From assembly GCA_018881555.1 (NCBI GenBank), contig JACAXG010000065.1:1077042-1141041 (forward strand): a stretch of DNA of 64,000 nt. The letters run 5' to 3'. Below are positions 26,443-36,060 of the stretch, one piece after another. A program made the translations under genes and the position numbers. The first letter of the stretch is position 1; each line of letters opens with the position of its first letter. The stretch is from Amblyornis subalaris. Taxonomy: Eukaryota > Chordata > Aves > Passeriformes > Ptilonorhynchidae. The notes beneath the pieces are model-generated. The model had not been told where the DNA came from. It did no database searches and worked only from the letters and a program-made list of their open reading frames with translations.

Positions 26443-29400
26443 AGTATTTTATCAACAAAGATGTATTTATCATTTGTGCTTCAGCAGCTTAAGAAGATGG
26501 GCCAATGTCACAGTTACATTGCAATCTTTGCATCATTTTAAGGGATTTTTAAACATCTACTTGAGAAATTAAAAATTAAATTACTAAAAAAACACTCTCT
26601 CATTAGTAATTAACACTGCTTTTTTCTTAGTATGACTCCCAATAATATACAATGATATTCTACTCACTTATGTGTGATTAGGCCATAAAGGCTGATTTAA
26701 TTCAGTATATGTTATTTATAAGATCAACATCACTCCAAAGTTCACTTCTTTTTTGATGTGTCTCATTGAGCATTGTGATTCTCTTGGTTATTCATGCTCT
26801 GTGGTTCTATCAGTTTAAAGTAAGCTGAAATCGACCACATAGCTGAAGGCAGAGAAAATTTTCAGTCTCCACTTACATAAAAATTACATTAATAAATGCA
26901 GGAGATATAATTTCTAAATATGGAATAATAACTAAAGTGATCAATGAAAGGCTTATGTTTTAGAGGGTTTTTTTAAAACAACCCCCCCACAATTTAAATG
27001 ATACATAATTGGATGCCTTGTGCAAAATTTTTTTTAAATTCTATATTTGCTGACACTTGAAGAATTACAATACCTTAACATATGTGCAGAATCTGAGTTA
27101 ATAATAATAATAATAATTAAAAAATAAAACCAGAAAGATTGCAGTACCCTGGAGATAGGATCCAAACCATAACCAGAATATTAAATTGAAGAGTATATCA
27201 AGAAAATTTGCACAACACAGAATTAAAAAAAAAATAAAAAAGCAAACCTCAAGTTGTGAAATTAATGTAAACATGTTAGAATTTTTTAGAAATGTGCTTC
27301 TACCCCTTTTATAAACAGAGAAACCTCAATAGTTTCATGAGGTAGAAGTATGAAGAATTTCACTTTGGGGAAATTGGTACAAATATTTAGCAGATGCAAC
27401 AAATTATTTCCTTGCTCCTACAAATTATGTTCCTACTTGTGTGTGAGAAAATGGTGGTAAAGAGTTGAATGTGTTATCTCCCTCTATATGTAAACTAAAT
27501 ATTGCTCAATGTGGGCATTTAACAACGTCAGATGTGGACTCCTCTCGGAGTTGTTCATACGTACATATGTAGAACTATACACATTCTCACACAGAGAACA
27601 TTGTTAGAGCAGGTTTTGTTTTCTTTTTTCGAAAGAGAAAGTAAGGAAATTCCTATGGCCATTATCTTTCTTCAGAACCCCTGAATCTAATGCACCTGGA
27701 TATCACATGCAGTGCAAATGTGAAAGCCCCTTTATTTAAGTTGTTTTGGCCATGCAGTGACTCCATTCATAACAAGTTCATCATAAATCACCCTTTAATG
27801 TGCAGCTTTAAGTCAGATTGCTCCATTAAAGTCTGCTGGATATCCATGTCAAGTACCACCTGTTTTCTGATAGACAAATTTTCTTGTAGCAAAATGGTTT
27901 TCATTACAGAGCAGTGGGGCATTTTCAAAAAAAAACCTGAATATGTTATATTCACTAAAGTTAGAGGTCAAACTAGGGACATCAGAATTCATTATGGCTT
28001 TGGACAATATAATGCATCATTTAGATTATTCAAAGTAAAGCTGGGAAATAGTTGGAAATAATTTCTAGAAACTTTCTGCTTACATAAGAGATAATGAAAG
28101 AAATCTTGTATATTTGCTCATGAATATGTTCTGAATATGCTTTTATACCTAAACTGTATAACAGGTAGGGAAAAAGTAAGTCCATAGCACACCTGCTTTT
28201 CTTTAATATCAACAAATCCTTACTTTTTTTCTCCAATTTTGCTGTTATACATGCTTCCTTGAAGTTATCTCTTCACAACATATAGTTCTAATATGTTAAA
28301 AAATCTTTGCTCAATGTAAATTAAAAAAAAAACACAAATAAAGCTTGGCATTGAAAAGCAAACCATCTCTTCCAAAGGTAATGTGGCTTTACTGGTACAA
28401 ATAATTATCTATTTTAGTGTCCTTCAAACAAAAATTCTTAGCAGATTTAAAATATAAGATTAATTATTGCAACATCTTCCAAAAAACAGAGAGTTAATTT
28501 CAAACAGTAATCTTTTAACTTTTCTCTGAAAAAAAATATGAAAACATTGATCATGATTTAATTGGAAGTTCCACAAAACATTTCAAAAATAAAAGTTACA
28601 TTTAATTACGTATGATGAAATATAATTATAGAGAAATCATATGCAGCAGATGCGGTTTTCAATGGAAAAAACAAAAGTCCAGTTTTGCTTAATCACTTTA
28701 GGATGCATTAATTATTATCCAGGTACTGGTAATCCTTCTCTGTCTTTTTTCACCACACTACATACACAAAAAATAGGTAGATTAGCAGCAAATTACCTTA
28801 CTTTTACATTCTGTTGAATACAAGAGTAATTCTCACTTTGAGGGGACATCAGAGAGTTATTTTATATGTGGGTCTCCACAGCCTAGACATCTGATTCATC
28901 CTGTGTTTCAGGCACCACCAAGACAAAGCTGATAGATTTTAGCGCAGTGAAGACAAACCTCTTTAAAGCTATGACTTAGACACCCGCTCAGCTAAACTCT
29001 CTAAAGCAATTAGTATAGCCCATAGCCCCAGAAGTCACAGGAAAAGGGTGATTGTTGGGGCTTTTTGCATGTTAAATATCTGGTCAGGTCATTGCATGTA
29101 GTTCAGTTTCTAACTGCCTCTGGATATGTGATTTCTGTATCCATCTCTGAAATTCAACCTNTAACACACTAATTTCAATTTAGATTAAATCTTTTAACAA
29201 TCTTGCAGGTACTTAGCTTTGTATATACATCTATATGCATACTTTATTTTTACTGCAGTGCTATGGAAGTCTCCATGTCTGCACTTATCTAACGGGCTGC
29301 TGATTCTTTGACTTCTTTAGTACATTTTAATAGACATAATATGAAGCACTTCCTAGTGCAATTTTTCTTCATAGAGATACTATTAGAATTTCACTGAGAG

Positions 29401-32400
29401 GGTGGTGATGTTTAGAGTCTGGTATTAGCAGCAGATACTAACCTAGTATGTTTTCTGAAAGCTTACAGTAAAATAGGATTGATGCAAAAAATATTTTAAA
29501 ATATCCAAGGATTGGTATGCAATACAGAAATGCTGCAATCTCTCCTCTTAATCTCATGAAATAGCAGAACTGAGTTTCACCCAGCTGGGAATTGACTTGG
29601 CCCCACAGAAAACAAAGTCCCATCATTAAATTCGTGAAGAATCAGACCAGACCCTAAGTAATGAAAACATATGCATGTGTTCTCCTCATATGACCCAAAT
29701 TTTTAATTCCCATTTCTATATTTGCACACCANATAAAAGCTTCTAACCTGTTTTGTTGAAGGAGCAAGGTGAAACATTTATATTCAAGCAAAATAAAGCC
29801 AGAAGGATGCAGAGACAATGTCAGCCTGGTCCATCCTTTTGCCCTGAAACAAATGTATTATTTTACGTATGCATAAAAAGTATTCTTCCTCAGATTTAAC
29901 AGTTCATGTATGGCTTTTCCTCTGGTTCTACATAGCAGCAGCTAAGTCCTATCCTATTACGTATAATGCAAGACAAGCACTGCACCCACTTTGGAGATTC
30001 TGAGTGTTTCTGACTTCTCTAGTGTAAAACAAAGTAAAATCCATCTGACCACTTCTGTGCTTCATTCATCTCAGTTTACCTCTTTGTTCTGCAGTGTTCC
30101 TTTGAAAAAGATGAAAACCCTTATATTTTTCCAAAGTCAGAGGTCTCTAAAACTAAACTCTTTATGGGAACAGTGAATTCAGCTTCCCCATGTAAAAATG
30201 CTACTTTTGAAAATGTAGCTAGTTCTCATTACTTTAAAAAAGCCTATTTTCAAAAATATTTTAAGAGAATCTCATTGTAGCTTATATACACCTGGTGAAA
30301 TGGTTCATAACCTCTATGTAAATAGCTTTTGAGATTCACACAGGTGTGGAAAGCACAAGATCAAGCCTATGTAAAAGTGAAATAATGTCATTATTTTATG
30401 TAAATTTTAAAATTCCATTAAACCAATAATGTATTAGATTCTATTGCAATTTTCCATAGGAGCTTGGTGAACATAACATTTATGTTTGCACATATGATGA
30501 CATACAATGTTGTCCACCAGTGCAAAACAATGTATACAATGAACAAAACAAACATTATCTCCATTTTAATTTTTAATAGTTGATTCTTACAGAGATGTCA
30601 ATGGTGAGACTAATTTATTTCATCGAGGCAGGAGCAAGACCTAAGTAGCCAGTAATGCGCCCTTCAGCTTCATGTTCACTCGGTTCTGTTCAGTTAACAC
30701 ATTTTTCCATTGCTGTGACAATTTTAAAGCATTTATTCTGTAAACGAATAGTCAGCTTTCATGCAAACAGTCCATTAGCATTAATCATATGATTCTCACA
30801 TACATTGACAAAAAAAGTGTTTGCTATATTTCTCTTGTCCATGACAAACGACTAGCTGGTAAGAAATGAAAAATAACAATTTAAAAGGAAGATTAGAACA
30901 ACTGATCTCTTGACACATTTCATCTCTCATCTGAAATAAGAAAAGCCATATTCCAAATATGGAGGGTGATGTTTCTGTTGATCAAAATATAAGTCTTTGC
31001 CTACTTTATCACTGATTGTGTTGCATAAATTAGCATTTACGTTTCCTGATATTCTTCTCTTTGGACAATTCTGAAGAATCCCAACTTACTGGAGTACAAA
31101 TGTGCCACTGCATAAAAATAATTAAATGAACTGAGTCATTTGCATTGACTAATATAAACAGATACTTTCTAAATATTACCTCAGAATTTTAAGGTAGTAA
31201 TATTTCATAGCTTTCAAGACATGCACCTTCACTATAGTTTGACTGAAAACTGCTATGCAGCCACTGGAAAAAACTTGCATTAGGGCTTCTGCCTAACACA
31301 AAATTGTGCTGAACCTGAACCAAAGCCCAGTGAATTCAGTACGAGTTTTGTTCTTGCAACTTTAGTTTGCACTGAATCAAGCCCTTTGCACACATTTCCT
31401 TCAACATTAAAGGAGTGCTTATGACTGTCAAAGAATATTTTTCCTTTCAATATCTGTTCAAAAAGAGGTTTTGAAAACCATCCCAGGACTCTGCAAAATG
31501 AAAATCAGACTTGGATTTGTGTGTCAAATAATAATCTTCAGAAGCTTGTTATTTTGCAGATGGAGATTTTAGCTGCCATGTTGTCCTTCTAAAAATAACA
31601 TGCAGTTTTCCAGTGAGCATGCAGTCAACTAGCAATATCAGTGTGCGTTTTTATCACAAAGAATCATTTGAGAAATCCATCTTTAGAGGTTTCTATAATC
31701 AAATCAGGAAAACTCTTACATTTATACATAAGGAAAAATATTTTTTAAATCTTTAAAAATATGACGCATCTCAAAGTCCTTTAACGTTTTACAGTGGAAG
31801 AAAAAAGACAACAGATGAATGTGATAATGGATAGACTATCTAAGAATTAATCAACATTTTTTAAAGTGAAAATGCTGGCAAACAACAAGAATGGAATGTT
31901 AAGGTATTTATTGTAAGCCAAGAGGAAAAGATTTATATGCATCATCTTCTAGCCAATATATAATAAAATCCATTTTTAGGCTTGAAATAAAATACAATCA
32001 AAAGGCCATTTGTGACTCTGAGCCCATGTCTCTTTCTCATGTTATAAAGTACCCCCAATTTTTCCAGCACCATTTTGGCCCTTTTCTTTAAAGGGCAGAT
32101 ATTATTTAGTTAGAAATGCACTTGTATGTTTTTTAGTCCTGATCCAACTCCTACTGTTGCCAGAGAACTATTTTCTGTTGAATTCAGAAGGAATTTAAAA
32201 ATGTAAAAAAAAAAAAAATCATTAAATAAAATTTAGTATTCTGTATTAAAATGGTTGCTGTTAACAGAGATTGATTTGAGACTGCCCCAGTGGCTTATCA
32301 GTAAGTTGATGGGACATAAACAATGTATTTCTTAAACCATCTGTAAGGCAGAAAATCTGAGGTTACCATTTGGATTCCCTGATGAAAAGCTGCAATTGTT

Positions 32401-32725
32401 TCATTTATAGGTGAATGTATTCTGGCTATTCCTAGAGTGACCTTGGCAGCCAACTGTGTTGCCCTTAGTGTCAGCAGAAAGAAGGCTGTTGGTGTCAGTG
32501 GGCTTTGGATCAGGCTTTAAAGACAGAGNAAGCTTGCTTAAGGAGGAAAACAGACATTAAAAATAGTCCTGATTTCCCAGGTTTTGTCACTTAGAGTTTA
32601 GAATACCAACAAGACATTTTAAACCCTGAAGAATAATTGTTGTAAATCAATTATTTTGACCCTGTAATTTTTTTTACAATTGTATACAAGAATAAAGAAG
32701 AACAAATCTCTCTGGCTTACAAAAA
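26443..32725. other. AT-rich intergenic DNA downstream of GJD2
   Basis: No gene supported. The region is very AT-rich, with a (TAA)n microsatellite at 27098-27118 and several A-rich runs. The longest plus-strand frame (27690-28061, 123 codons) has no recognisable domain and a composition expected of chance translation. Confidence 0.55.
27098..27118. repeat. (TAA)n microsatellite
   Basis: Seven consecutive TAA trinucleotides, followed by A/T-rich DNA. Confidence 0.9.
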
Positions 32726-32743
32726 AATAAAAAGGCAAGTACT

Positions 32744-32749
32744 TTATTT
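32744..32749 (-). terminator. GJD2: candidate distal poly(A) signal of GJD2
   Basis: AATAAA on the minus strand, followed by a U-rich stretch, about 1.03 kb downstream of the GJD2 stop codon. Another AATAAA lies closer to the gene at 33175-33180. Which one is used cannot be told without transcript ends. A 3'UTR of roughly 0.6-1.1 kb is inferred. Confidence 0.4.
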
Positions 32750-33174
32750 ATCAATAGATATATTAGCTACTTTTTACACCATTGCAATGACTAAACAAAT
32801 AGCATAAAATAAACAAAGGAGAGTATAAAATCATTTTACTCCAGCTGGTATCCCAAGACAACCTTTTGACTAAGTACAGAGCTAGATGTTTCAAGTATGG
32901 CACTTATGTAAATAAGAGCAGAGAGGAGGTGATATATTCAGAGTTAAATGCAATGAACTCTTTTCCTTTGGTATGTGTGTCATCATAGGTGATTGTAGGT
33001 AAATGCATGACTTGGTTGGCATGAACCAACTCCATCTTATTCATGCACATATTAGGGAATCAATCAAAATGTACTGATATATTCTGCAGATCACAACTAA
33101 TGTAAGATGATTAAGGTCTCTGGTGTGTGTGTGTGTGGACAGGCAAACAAAAAATGGCAAAATTATATTCAGCA

Positions 33175-33180
33175 TTTATT
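33175..33180 (-). terminator. GJD2: candidate proximal poly(A) signal of GJD2
   Basis: A second minus-strand AATAAA, about 600 bp after the GJD2 stop codon. The GT-rich downstream element expected of a strong site is not obvious. It is an alternative to the signal at 32744-32749. Confidence 0.3.
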
Positions 33181-33390
33181 TTTAACATGACTAATTGATG
33201 CACAAAGCATGATAGGAAATAGCTAGTAATACACACCAGGAATAAAGTCTGTGATTTAGACAAGGAAAATAATATAAGACATCTGTGAGATACGTGAACG
33301 CAGATATCCTGACTGAGCTGTGGTTAGGTTCCTTACAGTGCGCTTACCCTCCTTTTGAAACATGCTTATGCCTGCACATCGCAACAGTGT

Positions 33391-33410
33391 CCCCCACCCC
33401 ATCCCACCCC
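33391..33410 (-). promoter_or_regulatory. GJD2: predicted G-quadruplex in the GJD2 3'UTR
   Basis: On the GJD2 sense strand four G-tracts (4, 3, 4 and 5 G) are separated by loops of only 1, 2 and 1 nt. This meets the standard G3+N1-7 quadruplex rule with the shortest class of loops. It lies about 370-390 nt after the stop codon, so it would be in the mRNA whichever poly(A) signal is used. Function is inferred, not shown. Confidence 0.55.
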
Positions 33411-33781
33411 ATACAGAGTATCCTTGCAGAGTTTTGATATGAACATTCTACACATTTACAACAATTAGTCAGACAGTTCGAACTGTAAACATCCTAATGA
33501 CGACCAAAAAGCTGCTTCACTGACAGATAAAACCCAATCATTAGAAAGAAAAGTAGGAATAATAGTAGCTGTGCTGTAAGGCTAGATCAAGCATGGTTTT
33601 ATAGCTGTTTCTTCAGTCTTTTATATAGTGCTGCGTTTTGCAGCTAGTTCAGTAAGTGCAGATCCAATACCTTAATGGCTTTCTTGGTGGTTTGATAAAA
33701 TGCTTGCCTAAGCAATGTACCTTTCTCTAATGGTATCTGGGTCTGTTCCACCTGGCGCAGTGTTTCAGTTTTGTCACAGCC

Positions 33782-35311
33782 TCACACATAAGCTGAGTCA
33801 CTTGACTGAGTCCTGCCGAAGTTAGGCATGCTCATTCTTGGCAGGTCCTTATTTCTGATTTCATATATGGATTTCCTTTTTGCCTGTACTCCTCTCACTG
33901 CCATTTTGATTTTTCTCCAGCCCAAGTGGTTCAGTTCTGCCAAATTAAGCACCACACAAATCCCACTGACAGCAAACATGAATACCAAGAATACAGTCTT
34001 CTCAGTGGGTCTAGAGACATAGCACTCTACTTCTTTAATGCAAGGGTATCTGTCACATTCGTACATGGAAGGGACATTGAATCCGTACAGAAAATACTGT
34101 CCCACTAAGAATCCAATTTCTAGGGCATTTCGAAAGACCACTTGGATGATATAAAATCGAGAAATGCCTTCTTGTCTCCTCATCTTTGACTTTGTAGTTC
34201 TGATAGCAGGATTGGGGATTTCCTTCACTTCTAAGCAGTCTGGTTCTGCCTCTTTGGTGGAGTTCTCAGTGTTTTGCAGCACCCCATTGACAATAGTGTT
34301 CTTGATTTTCTTACTGTCCTCACGCTTCATTGAATCCTGGTCCCTTTCCAAGGTAAGGAAGACAGTGGAGTACCTCCGTTCCCTTTGTTTAGCAGATTGG
34401 TGAACGGAATATGTTATGAAGCACAGGCTGGGAGTGCACACCATGATGATCTGGAACACCCAGTACCTTATGTGAGAAATGGGGAAAGCCTGGTCATAAC
34501 AAGCCTGATTGCAGCCTGGCTGCAGCGTGTTACAGACAAACATCGTTTGCTCGTCATCGTACACCGTCTCCCCTACAATGGCCACAATGAGAATTCTGAA
34601 GATCACCACCACGGTCAGCAGGATCCTGCAACAGAGAAGCCCGTCAGTGCGCGCCGCCGCCGCGCGGCCGGGAGCTGTCCAGTGCTGACCGGGTCCCCGC
34701 GCCGCGGCACCACGGACCGGCCCCGGCACCACGGACCGGCCCCGGCACCACGGACCGGCCCCGCTGCCACGCGGGGGACGCGCCGCCTGCGCGGCACCGC
34801 TTCGGCTCGGCCGTGTGCCACAGACCCCGGGCGGCGGTCAGAGCTGCCCCCCGCCCGGCCCCCTCTGAGGAAAGGCGGCCACACGGGCCCTGGGGCCCCC
34901 GAGAGCACGGCAGCGAGCGGCGCGGGGCTGCGTCGGCAGCGCGACCCCGATGGCGTTGGGGTCTTCCCGACGACCGTCCGCTGCCCCGGGGCTCCTCGGG
35001 GACAAGGACGGCGGCGTTTGCCGTGTCCCCGCGCCTCGGCGCCCCGTGCCGCATACCAGCCTCCCCAACACGCACACACAGACACAGCCGCTCAGACACA
35101 CAACACACACACGCGCGCTCCAGGCACACCCCGCAAGAGCCCGGCCGAAGGGCACCGCACAGCCGGGACCCAGCGGGCTGGCCCGCTCGGACAGGAGGGG
35201 ATTCCCCCCGTGCTCCCCGTAGCTCTGCCGCGACCCTTACCTCCCTATCATAGTAGAATGCTGCTGCACGGCAGCTTCCAGTAGCCTCTCTAGAATAGTC
35301 CATTCCCCCAT
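33782..35311 (-). CDS. GJD2: connexin 36/35 (gap junction delta-2), two coding exons
   Basis: GJD2 forms neuronal gap-junction channels (electrical synapses; also beta cells in mammals). CDS exon 1 is 35311-35241 (71 bp, [20 protein letters not shown] then MIG) and splices AG|GTAAGG. Exon 2 is 34625-33782 (844 bp) after a TTGCAG acceptor, and the split Arg24 codon is restored. The product is 304 aa with four membrane segments (about 22-42, 76-96, 181-203 and 234-254). The connexin cysteine triplets are present: C55, C62, C66 in loop 1 and C214, C219, C225 in loop 2. The C-terminus is SAYV, the PDZ ligand bound by ZO-1. Ser110 (RRYS) and Ser276 (KRKS) match the known PKA/CaMKII-type sites of Cx35/36. 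The cytoplasmic loop lacks the Gly-rich insert of mammalian Cx36 (321 aa) and so resembles fish Cx35 (304 aa). The start ATG is in a good context (GCGATGG). No disruption is seen. Confidence 0.98.
34671..34690 (-). promoter_or_regulatory. GJD2: split NRSE/RE1-like site (REST)
   Basis: Read on the minus strand, the segment holds TCAGCAC and GGACAGC, which are exact 7-bp pieces of the two halves of the 21-bp NRSE consensus. They are separated by one base instead of the three in the consensus. The two-base shortening may weaken binding. Established knowledge: mammalian Cx36 is silenced outside neurons and beta cells by REST/NRSF through an NRSE in the gene. Confidence 0.5.
34706..34762 (+). repeat. 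GJD2: three tandem 19-bp units containing the NRSE core
   Basis: Three identical 19-bp units (GGCACCACGGACCGGCCCC) in perfect tandem. Each contains GCACCACGGAC, the uninterrupted central 11 bp of the REST/NRSF element. Counted against the 21-bp consensus, each copy matches about 15 positions, losing the flanking TTC and the AGCG of the right half. The array lies in GJD2 intron 1, about 80-140 bp upstream of exon 2. Confidence 0.6.
35079..35116. repeat. CA-rich low-complexity stretch in GJD2 intron 1
   Basis: Interrupted CA dinucleotide repeat, read as GT-rich on the GJD2 sense strand. Confidence 0.7.
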
Positions 35312-35386
35312 CGCTGTTCATCCGGAGACAAAGACTTTGGCAAGCGTAGGGGATCTCTTCACTTCTGCCTTTTTTCACCCCTCCTA

Positions 35387-35407
35387 TTTTTTTTTTTTTT
35401 TTTTTTT
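35387..35407. repeat. poly(T) tract (T21) upstream of the GJD2 ATG
   Basis: A T21 homopolymer (A21 on the gene strand) in the GJD2 5' region, followed directly by CAGGGGGAGGG on the plus strand. Confidence 0.9.
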
Positions 35408-36060
35408 CAGGGGGAGGGAAAACAAACAGAAGAGCAGCCAGCCTCTACCGCCCGCAGTCCTGTGGCGGGAGGGCGGCTGGAGGTGCCAGCCCTGCCGAGG
35501 ATTCCCGGCTCGGCTCGGCTCCGCTGGGCTCGGGGCTCCTCGGCGGCCGCGACCGGCCCGGCCCGCTCGGCTCGTGGCGCGGCGCGGCGCGGCGGGCGGA
35601 CCGGCGGCGTGGAGAGAGGAAGGTTGGCTTTAATGTCTTGCTGCCTCTAATCTGCCTTTAAGTAGTCTCCGCTTGCGTCACTGACAGGTTGGTGGAGAGC
35701 AGCCAAAAGCAGCGCTCGGATTTTCTCATTTTTATTATTCCGGTGAATACAAACAAATAAATGCAATAAAAATAAATGAAATAAATAAACGGAGGAGGAG
35801 GAGGGAGGGCGGAGGAAGAGCTGCCCCGACAGGCACGAGGTTCATTGTGCAATCGAGTGCCTCCTTGCCAGAGCGCCCCGGCCGGGCACCCGCTGCCCGC
35901 CGCCCCCGCCCGCCGGCACACCCCGCGCTCCGCCCGGGAGCGAGCCCCGCCAGCACCGCGCGCTCCCTCGGCAGCCGGTTCGAAACGCTGCTCTAAGGCG
36001 GGACTGTGACACCGTGGCCCCTCCAGCCACGGGCTCCTGGCCGGGGGTCTCTAGGGGTTG

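Larger units (their letters stand above)
34626..35240 (-). other. GJD2: GJD2 intron 1, GC-rich, with NRSE-like motifs
   Basis: A 615-bp GT-AG intron splitting the Arg24 codon after its second base. This placement (after the MIGR segment) is the ancestral position for delta connexins. It is strongly GC- and CpG-rich, and carries the NRSE-like elements at 34671-34762 and a CA-rich low-complexity stretch at about 35079-35116. Long open frames on both strands across it are products of high GC content, not genes. Confidence 0.95.
34640..36060. promoter_or_regulatory. GJD2: CpG-rich promoter region of GJD2
   Basis: GC content and CpG density rise sharply from intron 1 through the first coding exon and about 700 bp upstream, then fall back to AT-rich DNA near 36.06 kb. 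This is typical of a CpG-island promoter. A T21 tract (35387-35407) lies about 76 bp upstream of the ATG. A CRE/AP-1-like TGACGCAA (minus strand, within 35671-35680) and a weak TATA-like CTTAAAGG (about 35655-35662) lie further upstream. The transcription start and any noncoding 5' exon cannot be fixed from sequence alone. Confidence 0.7.

Noticed and set aside
27690..28061. 123-codon plus-strand frame
   Set aside because: The peptide has no recognisable domain, and nothing around it supports transcription.
34385..35284. A 299-codon plus-strand open frame, and several 100-244-codon frames on both strands across the GJD2 5' region
   Set aside because: They overlap GJD2 exon 2, the GC-rich intron and the CpG island. 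High GC removes stop codons, and the translations are low-complexity Arg/Pro/Ala/Gly with no domain.
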